A stretch of DNA of 64,000 bases from Levilactobacillus bambusae. Lineage in GTDB: Bacteria; Bacillota; Bacilli; Lactobacillales; Lactobacillaceae. Position 1 is the first letter of the stretch. Each line of letters begins with the position of its first letter. Of the stretch, positions 1 through 7,740 are shown one piece after another. The position numbers were made by a program, and so were the translations under genes. A model generated the notes under the pieces. The model saw only the letters and a list, made by a program, of their open reading frames with translations, had not been told where the DNA came from and made no database searches. Where the stretch lies: assembly GCF_003124125.1 (NCBI RefSeq), contig NZ_QCXQ01000002.1, positions 328,747 through 392,746 of the forward strand, read 5' to 3'.

Positions 1-230
1 AATTTGCGTTTCATTTCCTTGATTCACTACAGAAGGAAGCCCCTCACGGAGATATCGAGCAGCTAGCCAAGCAGCGATTAGCGGCCTACCTGTCCGCCTA
101 CTACCTCATCGAGGACTTCAATAACCTCGAGAACAAAAGTTTTAACTCAGCGGATAACAATGATGAAACGTTATCCCACCTTTCCTATTCAGCCCTGTTG
201 GAGCGAATTTCACAGCTGAATAAATACTAA
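1..230 (+). CDS. C-terminal end of an unidentified protein (partial)
   Basis: An open frame runs from the window edge to a TAA at 228-230 and encodes about 75 residues. They look like real protein: mixed helical sequence with an aromatic patch AYLSAYYLIEDF, ending QLNKY. I do not recognise the family. The stop lies 19 nt before the LacI-family start, so the two genes may be co-transcribed. Nothing more can be said without the upstream sequence. Confidence 0.55.
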   Translation, partial: FAFHFLDSLQKEAPHGDIEQLAKQRLAAYLSAYYLIEDFNNLENKSFNSADNNDETLSHLSYSALLERISQLNKY

Positions 231-249
231 CCTTCAAGGAGCGAGCGGC

Positions 250-1233
250 ATGAAGTCATTAACCATTTCTGACGTGGCAAAAGCTGCTGGCGTCTCAAAA
301 ACTACCCTGTCCCGCTTTCTAAACGGGAATTATAGTCACATGTCAGAGGCAACCCGTCAGCGAATCGCTCAGGTCGTTGCTGACCTGAATTATCGTCCAA
401 ATCGACAGGCCCAGGCCCTCAAATCCAAGCACAGTCACCTACTTGGAATCGTGGTGGCCGATATGTCTAACATGTATTCCACCCAGTTAATCACCGGAAT
501 CAGTCGCCTTGCACGACAAGAGGGCTACCAGCTGATGATGATGTCCTCGGATAATTCGGAAGCCATTGAGCACGATAATTTGAACCGCCTGCTTGATCAA
601 TCCGTTGACGGCATTATTATGCAGCCGACCCAGCGAGATAGCGCGTCCTACGACTTCTTGATGAGTCAGGTGCCCCTCGTGTTGGTGGATCGGCAAACGG
701 AACCGCTCACGTGGCCAACAGTCAGTTCCGATAACTATTTTTCCACTAAGCAACTAGCAACTTTGATCAAGCAGGCTGAGTATCAGCACATCGTGGTCGT
801 TAGCGAACCCATTCATGAGGTCACCACCCGGGAACAGCGGTTTAACGGAATTCAGGCGGTAACCAACGAATTCGGGTTATCCCTTGACTTAGTTGAGGTC
901 CACGATAGTAATCCCGAGGTTCTCCACAGTGATCTCTTAGCTTACACCACCCAAAAGACTGCCATTGTGGCACTCAATGGCCGGACGCTCAGCTTGGTCT
1001 TAAAGATGCTCATCCGTAACCACGTGCTCATTCCTGATACTGTTGGTGTCTGTGGGTATGACGATTGGAATTGGACCGAGTTGGTTGGGCCTGGAATCAC
1101 AAGTATTGAACAGGACCCAACCCAAATCGGCGTTACCGCAGCCGAGTTGCTCCTTCAAGAAATTCGAAATGGTAAACAGGCGATTCAAAACGTCGTTCTT
1201 CCAGCAGAATTAAAGAATCGTCATTCATTGTGA
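250..1233 (+). CDS. LacI-family transcriptional regulator (KdgR-like)
   Basis: This is a cytoplasmic sugar- or sugar-acid-responsive repressor of 327 aa, the usual LacI/GalR length. Residues 4-50 form the helix-turn-helix plus hinge, with the family signatures DVAKAAGVSKTTLSRFLNG and LNYRPN. A periplasmic-binding-protein-like effector domain follows, starting at the typical HLLGIVVADMSN. The ATG is preceded by AAGGAG. A LacI-type palindrome lies in the next promoter, so it probably represses the GntP/kinase/HPS/PHI operon downstream. Resemblance to KdgR (2-keto-3-deoxygluconate regulator) rests on gene context and general pattern. The effector is not known. Confidence 0.85.
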   Translation: MKSLTISDVAKAAGVSKTTLSRFLNGNYSHMSEATRQRIAQVVADLNYRPNRQAQALKSKHSHLLGIVVADMSNMYSTQLITGISRLARQEGYQLMMMSSDNSEAIEHDNLNRLLDQSVDGIIMQPTQRDSASYDFLMSQVPLVLVDRQTEPLTWPTVSSDNYFSTKQLATLIKQAEYQHIVVVSEPIHEVTTREQRFNGIQAVTNEFGLSLDLVEVHDSNPEVLHSDLLAYTTQKTAIVALNGRTLSLVLKMLIRNHVLIPDTVGVCGYDDWNWTELVGPGITSIEQDPTQIGVTAAELLLQEIRNGKQAIQNVVLPAELKNRHSL

Positions 1234-1249
1234 CCACAAGGTTTTTCCG

Positions 1250-1280
1250 TTCCCCGATCTTTCGATCGGGGAATTTTTTT
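1250..1280 (+). terminator. Rho-independent terminator of the LacI gene
   Basis: A perfect 9-10 bp stem (TTCCCCGATC / GATCGGGGAA) with a tight TTTC loop is followed by seven T residues. It separates the regulator gene from the operon it faces. Confidence 0.9.
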
Positions 1281-1290
1281 AAATAAAAGA

Positions 1291-1345
1291 TTGACGAAGT
1301 ATAAGAAAGCGGATACAATACTCTGTAGATGGAAACCGGTTTACA
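1291..1345 (+). promoter_or_regulatory. Promoter and LacI-type operator of the GntP-kinase-HPS-PHI operon
   Basis: The -35 is TTGACG (1291-1296), followed by a 17-bp spacer and a -10 of TACAAT (1314-1319). Just downstream, TGGAAACCGGTTTACA (1330-1345) is a 16-bp near-perfect dyad with the central CG typical of LacI/CcpA operators. Its place at or after the start point fits repression by the LacI protein encoded immediately upstream. CcpA binding is a second possibility. Confidence 0.8.
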
Positions 1346-1390
1346 AATGTTTTTATCAACTATTTTATTTATCTGAGGGGGAGCACTTCT

Positions 1391-2689
1391 ATGGCGAATA
1401 CAATTATCGGGATTTTGCTATTGCTTTCATTTTTCTTATTTATCGCCTACGTTATTCGTGGTGGTAACTTAATGGTTGGCTTCTTCGTTATGGCGGTTCT
1501 ATGGTGTGTCATTGGCCTAGTTCCGTTCAACGAAGCCGTCAATGACGTGTTTGCAAAGCCAGCACTAAACTATGGACCAACCATTATTTACATTGCGTTT
1601 GGTTCCTGGTTTGGGCGGGTACTCGTCGATACTGGAATTGCGGGGAGCATCAGCATGCAAGCACAGCGGGTTGGAAAAAAGCGGCCGGTGTTGGCATCGA
1701 TTCTCGTCTGTTTGATTACCGCACTGATCTTCGTCAGTGCGTACGGGGTTGGATCAGTTATTGCAATCGGGGTTATCTTACTCCCCATCCTCCATTCCTT
1801 GGGGGTCCCAAAAAACATTGCTGTCTCAGCCTTCACGCTGTCAATTGGAGCTTCGATGTACGTTAACGTTGTGTTATTCAACCAAATCAAGGCCTTTTTT
1901 CCAGCCGTAACTTTTACCGGTCGGTACCTTCAATTTGGTTGGATCGCAATGGGCGTCCAGATCGTTGCTGTCATTATTTTCTTGTTAATTAACAGTCGCA
2001 AAATCCACGCTGGAGCCACGGAAGTTGTTCCACTGGATGATGAAGGCCACAAAACTAAGATTCTTGAAATTCAACACGGTTGGCAGTACTTAACCTATTT
2101 CATTCCCGTATTACCCGTGTTGCTGAACATGGTCTTTCACTGGGATGCCGTTCCGGCATTGCTGCTTTCTACGTTGATCGCAATGCTGCTCACCGGCTAC
2201 TTTACCCATATGAAGAAAGCCATTGCCTTTATGAACGACACCATTCAAACGGCCGTTTCCGACATTGCGGGCTTAATCTTCTTTTTAATGGCCCTAGTTA
2301 TGTTTAGTGCCGCCGCCCAAAAGAACACGGTTCGGTTTGAACCCATCTTTAAGGCAATTTTACCGCACAGTACCCTTGTCTTAGCCGTTGCCATTGGGAT
2401 TTTGGCGCCACTCGCCCTGTTCCGGGGCCCACTTCACGTTTGGGGGGCCGGTGCTGCGACAGCTTCAGTCTTATCAGCTACCCACCTCTTCAGCCCGTGG
2501 TTCATGCTGCCACTACTTTACATCCCAAGTATCTTGGCCGTGTCGGCTGACGTTACCCAATCTTGGAACGTTTGGGCGTTAAGCTACACCAAGCTGGACG
2601 GCAAAAAGTTCATTACCACGGCCGTTCCCGTTGCCTGGGTTGTTGCCATTATTAACGAAGTGATCGCTTGGTCGTTCTTCGGCCACTAA
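1391..2689 (+). CDS. GntP-family gluconate/sugar-acid permease
   Basis: This is a very hydrophobic 432-aa integral membrane protein with roughly ten to twelve predicted membrane segments from residue 5 to the C-terminus. It carries GntP-like blocks such as AFGSWFGRVLVDTGIAGSIS and a VSAYGVGSVIAIGVILLPI segment. GntP members are H+ symporters for gluconate and related sugar acids. The start follows a GGGGGAG ribosome site. It is the first gene of a LacI-regulated operon with a PfkB kinase and HPS/PHI enzymes, which points to uptake of an aldonate or keto-sugar acid. The exact substrate cannot be read from sequence. Confidence 0.8.
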   Translation: MANTIIGILLLLSFFLFIAYVIRGGNLMVGFFVMAVLWCVIGLVPFNEAVNDVFAKPALNYGPTIIYIAFGSWFGRVLVDTGIAGSISMQAQRVGKKRPVLASILVCLITALIFVSAYGVGSVIAIGVILLPILHSLGVPKNIAVSAFTLSIGASMYVNVVLFNQIKAFFPAVTFTGRYLQFGWIAMGVQIVAVIIFLLINSRKIHAGATEVVPLDDEGHKTKILEIQHGWQYLTYFIPVLPVLLNMVFHWDAVPALLLSTLIAMLLTGYFTHMKKAIAFMNDTIQTAVSDIAGLIFFLMALVMFSAAAQKNTVRFEPIFKAILPHSTLVLAVAIGILAPLALFRGPLHVWGAGAATASVLSATHLFSPWFMLPLLYIPSILAVSADVTQSWNVWALSYTKLDGKKFITTAVPVAWVVAIINEVIAWSFFGH

Positions 2690-2728
2690 ACCGTCAATCA
2701 TTGATTTATTTTCTAGGAGGAATTACTC

Positions 2729-3682
2729 ATGAGTGAATTTTTAACCATTGGTGAACCAATCGCATTATTTGCGTCACAGGATCCGGATATGAACTTAGCG
2801 GATGCCGAAAACTTTCATAAGTTCTTAGCGGGTGCCGAAGTTAACGTTGCCGTCGGGGTATCTCGGTTAGGTCACTCTACCGAATACATTACCCGGCTAG
2901 GCGAAGATCCCTTTGGTAAATTCATCAGTAACCAGCTCGCCGACAATAAAATTGGTACTGATTACATCGCTAGTACCCCGGACTACTGGACGGCCTTTCA
3001 GTTAAAGCAGCGGGTTACCCACGGTGATCCAGGCATCTTCTACTTCCGGAAGGGTTCAGCGGCCGCTCACTTTGACCAAAACACCTTAGATAACATTGAC
3101 TTTAACGGGGTTAAATACGTTCACCTATCTGGAATCTTCCCGGCGATTTCTGACCAAGCCGCCGACGCCTTCCAGCACCTGATCGATCTCATTCATCAGT
3201 ACCCCAACATTCGGACCACGTTTGACCCGAACTTGCGGCCTCAGCTGTGGGAATCAGAAGAAAAAATGGTAACCGCCATTAACGCCTTAGCTGCTCAAGC
3301 CAACATTATTTTACCCGGAATTAACGAAGCCGAAATCTTAATGGGTTCCCGTGACCCAGAAGAAATTGCTAATTTCTACCTCAAGAATGGTAAAGTGACG
3401 GATACGGTCATCGTCAAGGTTGGTGAAAAGGGCGCCTACGTGAAGACTGCGGACGGGCACTCCGAAATGGTCCCGGGCTACCACGTTGATAAAGTTGTGG
3501 ATACCGTTGGTGCCGGTGATGGGTTTGCCGTTGGTGTGCTTACCGGACTCATGGAGGGCCTAAGTATTACTGAAGCGGCTAAACGCGGGAATGCAGTCGG
3601 GGCCCTTGGGGTTCAAGCACCTGGTGACAACGATGGTTACCCAACCCCACAACAACTTAAAAATTTCCAGACCAACAATTAA
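2729..3682 (+). CDS. PfkB-family sugar kinase, 2-keto-3-deoxygluconate kinase-like
   Basis: This is a cytoplasmic ribokinase-fold carbohydrate kinase of 317 aa. The N-terminus FLTIGEPIALF and block AGAEVNVAVGVSRLG match the KdgK-type sugar-binding lid. The C-terminal PfkB signature DTVGAGDGFAVGVLTG contains the catalytic Asp and anion hole. KdgK phosphorylates 2-keto-3-deoxygluconate to KDPG, but no KDPG aldolase gene lies in this operon; the next genes are HPS and PHI. The true substrate may therefore be another keto-sugar. The ribosome site is AGGAGG upstream of the ATG. It is the second gene of the operon. Confidence 0.8.
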   Translation: MSEFLTIGEPIALFASQDPDMNLADAENFHKFLAGAEVNVAVGVSRLGHSTEYITRLGEDPFGKFISNQLADNKIGTDYIASTPDYWTAFQLKQRVTHGDPGIFYFRKGSAAAHFDQNTLDNIDFNGVKYVHLSGIFPAISDQAADAFQHLIDLIHQYPNIRTTFDPNLRPQLWESEEKMVTAINALAAQANIILPGINEAEILMGSRDPEEIANFYLKNGKVTDTVIVKVGEKGAYVKTADGHSEMVPGYHVDKVVDTVGAGDGFAVGVLTGLMEGLSITEAAKRGNAVGALGVQAPGDNDGYPTPQQLKNFQTNN

Positions 3683-3698
3683 CGAAGGGATGAGTGAC

Positions 3699-4322
3699 AT
3701 GAAAATTCAAGCAGCGATCGATCGAGTCACCCTAGACGAAGCCCAAGCCTTATCCAAAAAGTTGGATCCCTACGTGGACATCATTGAACTTGGCACATCC
3801 CTGCCAAAGGATTACGGTGTCTTTGCTCTCCAAGACATTCAGGAACAACTAACCCACGCAGAAATGCTATACGACCTTAAAACCATTGACGAAGGCGACT
3901 ATGAATTTACCCAGGGTTACCGGTCAGGTGCCGACATTTTAACGGTTATGGGGGCGAGTTCTAAGGCCACCATTGAGAAGTGTTTGAAAGTAGCTAAGGA
4001 CTGCCATAAACAAGCAATGATCGACCTCATGGAAGTCGATGACGAAAAACTCGCCGAAATTGCTGATTTTCCGGAAGCCATTTACTGCCTCCACCACTCG
4101 CAGGATGCCGGTCGTGATACTAATCCAGCGGGAACGGTAGCGGCGTTTCACGAAAAGTACCCTCACCTGCCCCACATTGCCATTGCTGGTGGGGTCGACC
4201 TAGAGAGTACGCGGGCCCTTGCAGATCAGGGTTTAGCAGAAATTGTCATCGTAGGATCTAAACTGGTTAAGACCCCAGATCCCGTTCAAAGTGCAATTGA
4301 ATTTCAGGAGGCTAAACAATAA
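3699..4322 (+). CDS. 3-hexulose-6-phosphate synthase-like enzyme (OMP decarboxylase superfamily)
   Basis: This is a 207-aa TIM-barrel protein. HPS condenses formaldehyde with ribulose-5-phosphate, and the reverse reaction also occurs. The IQAAIDRVTLDEA start, VDIIELGTSL and the metal-site motif DLKTIDEG (residues about 60-67) match HPS. However, the barrel motif HHSQDAG near residue 135 resembles HRSRDA of 3-keto-L-gulonate-6-P decarboxylase (UlaD) more than HTGYDLQ of HxlA. The ATG at 3699 is preferred over the one at 3690 because AAGGG lies 9 nt upstream. Its stop overlaps the PHI start by one base (TAATG). The name is likely; the physiological reaction is uncertain. Confidence 0.8.
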   Translation: MKIQAAIDRVTLDEAQALSKKLDPYVDIIELGTSLPKDYGVFALQDIQEQLTHAEMLYDLKTIDEGDYEFTQGYRSGADILTVMGASSKATIEKCLKVAKDCHKQAMIDLMEVDDEKLAEIADFPEAIYCLHHSQDAGRDTNPAGTVAAFHEKYPHLPHIAIAGGVDLESTRALADQGLAEIVIVGSKLVKTPDPVQSAIEFQEAKQ

Positions 4323-4891
4323 TGAGCGACAACAATACAACTAATCCAAATCAAATTATTCCCACCGTTTTAAACGAAATCACCACGGTGATGGACGACA
4401 TTAACGCCGACCAATTAGTTGGTGCCATGGATTTCATCACCAAAAGCCGGCGAATCTTCGTGGTGGGTGCCGGTCGGAGCGGTTTCCAAGCGAAAGGCTT
4501 TGCCATGCGGTTGATGCATATCGGCTACACCGATTACGTTTTCGGTGAAACCATCACCCCATCCATTCATGAGGGGGACACCTTGGTCGCCATCTCAGGG
4601 TCAGGGAATACCTCATCCGTTGTTGAGACCGCTGAAAAAGCAAAGAAGTTGGGGCTTGCCATCGTTGCCTTTACGAGCGACCCCGATTCCAAGCTGGCCA
4701 AGTTAGCCGATCGGCTCGTTATTGTTCCGGGAGCTACCAAAACCGGTGCCGGCGTTCAGTCAATCCAACTGCTCAGCACCCTCTTTGATCAAACGGTGCA
4801 CATCACGTTAGACGTTCTCTGCCTAATGCTCAGTCGGCGTGACGGAACGAGTAACCAGGACGCCCTTGGCGAACACGTTAACGTCGAATAA
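4322..4891 (+). CDS. 6-phospho-3-hexuloisomerase (SIS domain)
   Basis: This 189-aa cytoplasmic sugar isomerase interconverts D-arabino-3-hexulose-6-phosphate and fructose-6-phosphate. The SIS fold is visible as RIFVVGAGRSGFQAKGFAMR (phosphate-binding GxGRS) and ISGSGNT. The C-terminal QSIQLLSTLFDQ with LDVLCLML is typical of PHI/HxlB. It is translationally coupled to the HPS-like gene by a TAATG overlap and ends the operon at a terminator. HPS and PHI acting together link pentulose-5-phosphate plus formaldehyde to fructose-6-phosphate, in either direction. Confidence 0.9.
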   Translation: MSDNNTTNPNQIIPTVLNEITTVMDDINADQLVGAMDFITKSRRIFVVGAGRSGFQAKGFAMRLMHIGYTDYVFGETITPSIHEGDTLVAISGSGNTSSVVETAEKAKKLGLAIVAFTSDPDSKLAKLADRLVIVPGATKTGAGVQSIQLLSTLFDQTVHITLDVLCLMLSRRDGTSNQDALGEHVNVE

Positions 4892-4908
4892 TTTCAGTCC
4901 ATACCACT

Positions 4909-4945
4909 AAAAAGCCTAGGCAGATCATCCTGTCTGAGCTTTTTT
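4909..4945 (+). terminator. Terminator of the GntP-kinase-HPS-PHI operon
   Basis: An imperfect hairpin pairs AAAAAGCCTAGGCAG with CTGTCTGAGCTTTTTT around an ATCATC loop and ends in a T tract, 18 nt after the PHI stop. Confidence 0.85.
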
Positions 4946-5012
4946 AATATCAGTCCCATTTCAAACGGGTCAGCGTATAATAAGAGTAAATTACCGGAAA
5001 GGATTTATTCCA

Positions 5013-5678
5013 ATGACAACATTAACCATTGATTTTGTTCGCCACGGTCAAACATTATTTAATACCCTCCACAAACTCCAGGGCTGGTGTGATTCTCCCC
5101 TAACCGAATTTGGAAGGGAAACCGCCCGGAGTACGGGCCAGCACCTAGCGGACACGGCCTACACTGCGATCTATACTTCGGATATGAAACGTAGTATGGA
5201 TACGGCCAGCCTAATTGCCAGCGAAAACCATCATTCGGTCCCAGTCGCGCACCAACTCGTTTCCCTCCGCGAAATTTTCTTTGGTTCCTTTGAAGGAACG
5301 GATAACGACAAGGCCTGGGCGGAAGTGGCCCGGTCACACGGCTACCAAAATCAAAACGAGATTATTCAAGCAGAATCCTTTTCTAACGCCCGCGACTACT
5401 TTAAAAAGCACGATCCCCGTCACTTAGCCGAGGATGGTCAGGAGTTCTATGCCCGTCAAGAACAAGCCCTTCAAACCATGTGGGACCAAAATCCGCAGGG
5501 GGGCCGCCTCTTAGTGGTTACCCACGGGACCTTCCTCAAAGCCCTCATTTTAAAGCATGCTCCCGAACTTTCCCCGCTAAACCACTACCCAGAAAACGGC
5601 TCGGTGACCCAAGTTGAACTGACCCAGGTGCAAGAAAAGTTAACTCTCTCGGTCAACTTCTATAATCAAACTTATTAA
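5013..5678 (+). CDS. Histidine phosphatase (phosphoglycerate mutase family)
   Basis: This 221-aa cytoplasmic protein is of the branch-1 histidine phosphatase superfamily. The catalytic RHG motif is at FVRHGQTLFNTLHKLQGWCD (residues 7-26). The second catalytic His is in VVTHGTFLKALI near residue 170, and REIFFGSFEG supplies the acid. Lactobacilli carry several such paralogues. They are often annotated as phosphoglycerate mutases but usually act as broad phosphatases. It stands alone between two terminators, with AAGGA upstream of the ATG. Confidence 0.85.
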   Translation: MTTLTIDFVRHGQTLFNTLHKLQGWCDSPLTEFGRETARSTGQHLADTAYTAIYTSDMKRSMDTASLIASENHHSVPVAHQLVSLREIFFGSFEGTDNDKAWAEVARSHGYQNQNEIIQAESFSNARDYFKKHDPRHLAEDGQEFYARQEQALQTMWDQNPQGGRLLVVTHGTFLKALILKHAPELSPLNHYPENGSVTQVELTQVQEKLTLSVNFYNQTY

Positions 5679-5704
5679 TAACGGCCATGCCAATTGGCCA
5701 AACT

Positions 5705-5766
5705 AAATAGCGGTATAATCCAAATCCGAGTAACCCTTACTCGAATCTGAATCATACCGCTATTTT
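5705..5766. terminator. Bidirectional terminator between convergent genes
   Basis: AAATAGCGGTAT pairs with ATACCGCTATTT, and the tip carries an inner GAGTAA/TTACTC hairpin. A/T tracts on both ends allow it to serve the phosphatase (+) and the reductase (-). Confidence 0.85.
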
Positions 5767-5795
5767 TGGATATCGTTTAATCGAGCGAACCCCGA

Positions 5796-7424
5796 TCAAT
5801 CATGATGTGCTTCAGTTAAAATAGCGCTTAAGGTCGCCTTAATTGCGCCAACCCCGGCAATTTCAGCCTTAAAATCAGCTTCAATTTGTTCACCAATTCC
5901 AACCCCGTAGAGGTTTTGTCCAAATAGGGTTCGATCTGATAACAACGGTTCTAAGTGGGCGTGGACATCCGTTTCTTCCCCTAACTGAATGTCCGCCACA
6001 TAGGCATGACACTCATTCCAACGGTCATCGGGACTGGGATTAAACGGCCGGCCCTCATCGTTGATTCCCATTAGATACCGAATCCAAGTCGCAATGACCA
6101 ATGAAATATGCGTGAGTTGCTGCGGTGCCACGTTATCTCGGGCATCGTAACGCGAAACCGTTACCCCAAAATTGGTGGCTAAATGGGTTGAGAGTCGTTT
6201 GGCCATGTATTGAGTGGTTGCGGATAAGTATGGATTAGGTAGCCGGCTACTAATTAATTCGGCAAGATAGGCCTCTTCGTCTACCGCCTCGATCGGTTCC
6301 GCAACCGCGACGGATTCCTGACCCACATTTTTAACTAACTGGCTGAGTTCGGGATGCTGAATGGCCTCCGCCAGCGTTTCAAACCCCAGCAGTTTGCCAT
6401 AAATGGCTAGCGTATCTAAGATGGGCCAAAGGGTTGTGGTCACTTTGGATTCATCCACCTGATTTACCGTCGTCCGGTCCGTCATGATGACGCCCACCTG
6501 TTCGAACGGCGGCCGGCCGTTTGGAAAATTATCTTCCACCACTAGATAATGCGCCACTTCTGTATTGACAAAGGGAGCAACCGCGGAGTGTCCGGGACGT
6601 TCTAACATCGTTGTATCGCTGAACCCCTGTTCCTGCAGTTTAGCAGCAACTTCATGACTCGGAGCCAACGTTGTCCGGTCGATTGTAGATATGGGAAAAC
6701 TGACGCAGGCCGAATCCGTTAAGTACTCCGAAAATCCCGGTTCAATAACCCGGTTGGTTTCCCAACTGTCCGCAATGGTTAACACCGATCCCTTTAACCG
6801 GTCACCATTCTGGGAAAAATTATCGGTGCTTAAAAGGGCAATTGGCAGACGGCCCGCTTGATACCGAGCGTATAGCAGCGCTGTAATTCGGCCCATATCG
6901 GATAAGGGTTCATCAGGTCCATTGACCATGTCCTCCTGAATCGTCTGATAGGGTTCCCCCTGCTCATCCACCAAGTTATACCCGTCCTTCGTCACGGTAA
7001 AGGTAACGACTTGCAGTGATGGCTGTTGGAAATAATGCTGCATCGTCCGCCAGGCCTCCAGCCGGTCGGGCGCCACATAGTAAGCACCCGCCACAGAGGC
7101 CAGCAGTGTTTTAGTCAACGTCCCCTCAATGGTAGGTAACACCTGTAAAATTCGGTCTGAGTAGGGATGATATATTTTTTCAATTAACGAGTCATCGTGC
7201 GTATCCATCACAATAATCCCCGTCTCTAAATTCCCTTGCTCAATGAGCGATTGTGCCAGGGCCGCATGGTAGCCGCGAAAAACATTTCCGGGACCAACGT
7301 GAATCCACTGGGGTGTCTGTTTAGTTTTTTCTGACAGCTGCGCCTGAGAAAAAGTTGGGATAAAGATTCCCACGTCCTCAAAATCAGCTGGTTGCCTAAG
7401 ATAATCATCGGTTAATTTAACCAT
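5796..7424 (-). CDS. uxuB: Mannitol dehydrogenase-family oxidoreductase, probable fructuronate reductase
   Basis: This 542-aa cytoplasmic NAD-dependent polyol/uronate dehydrogenase is of the length usual for lactobacillus fructuronate reductases. The N-terminal nucleotide-binding loop is IHVGPGNVFRGYH (about residues 40-52). TFTVTKDGYNL and the later LPIALLSTDNFSQNGDRL block with its downstream Lys-containing region are family features. Fructuronate reductase makes D-mannonate in hexuronate catabolism. UxuA, UxaC and a KDPG aldolase are not in the window. The ATG at 7424 was chosen over a TTG at 7436. The gene faces the sugar-acid operon and lies downstream of gnd. A different polyol substrate is possible. 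Confidence 0.7.
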   Translation of the reverse strand: MVKLTDDYLRQPADFEDVGIFIPTFSQAQLSEKTKQTPQWIHVGPGNVFRGYHAALAQSLIEQGNLETGIIVMDTHDDSLIEKIYHPYSDRILQVLPTIEGTLTKTLLASVAGAYYVAPDRLEAWRTMQHYFQQPSLQVVTFTVTKDGYNLVDEQGEPYQTIQEDMVNGPDEPLSDMGRITALLYARYQAGRLPIALLSTDNFSQNGDRLKGSVLTIADSWETNRVIEPGFSEYLTDSACVSFPISTIDRTTLAPSHEVAAKLQEQGFSDTTMLERPGHSAVAPFVNTEVAHYLVVEDNFPNGRPPFEQVGVIMTDRTTVNQVDESKVTTTLWPILDTLAIYGKLLGFETLAEAIQHPELSQLVKNVGQESVAVAEPIEAVDEEAYLAELISSRLPNPYLSATTQYMAKRLSTHLATNFGVTVSRYDARDNVAPQQLTHISLVIATWIRYLMGINDEGRPFNPSPDDRWNECHAYVADIQLGEETDVHAHLEPLLSDRTLFGQNLYGVGIGEQIEADFKAEIAGVGAIKATLSAILTEAHHD

Positions 7425-7509
7425 TCTCTTAATCAAATCCTTATTAATTCTGAGTTATTTATCTCCATTATACCTGAAATAACCCCTAAAAAGGACAAAA
7501 AACGTGTTT

Positions 7510-7720
7510 GGTACATCAGACCCGTTGCGCTAAAGAGGTTGACTCTTGCAGCATGGCCCGAAAGCCCACCATCCTTAACAGGATACTCTCGGACCTGTAG
7601 TTACGGAACATAAGACAGGCCACAACCAAATAAAGGCAGAGGACCAAATCCGATCATACTACAATCGAATCTGGCCCTCTGCCCTTATTTGACATGGCCT
7701 AAACGTCTTATGTCCCAGCC
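7510..7720 (-). repeat. R3 structured intergenic module, copy a
   Basis: This fills most of the 300-bp gap between gnd and the reductase gene. Read on the minus strand it starts about 20 nt after the gnd stop. Order: GGGACATAAGAC, a long A/T-capped hairpin (AAATAAGGGCAGAGG with CCTCTGCCTTTATTT), the pairing partner GTCTTATGTTCC, an unpaired CCGTAACTAC, a stem-loop (CCGAGAG with CTTTCGG, inner ATCC/GGAT), an AAGAG/CTCTT hairpin, then GCGCAACGG and GTCTGATGTACC. The order and unpaired blocks recur at 26998-27220 with different, compensating stem bases. It may act as the gnd terminator. Confidence 0.75.
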
Positions 7721-7740
7721 GTATTTAAATTAAAATTAAC

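Noticed and set aside
7510-7720. Insertion sequence or MITE for R3
   Set aside because: No clean terminal inverted repeats with target-site duplication were visible and no transposase is present; compensatory stem changes fit an RNA better. A mobile palindromic element is still not excluded.
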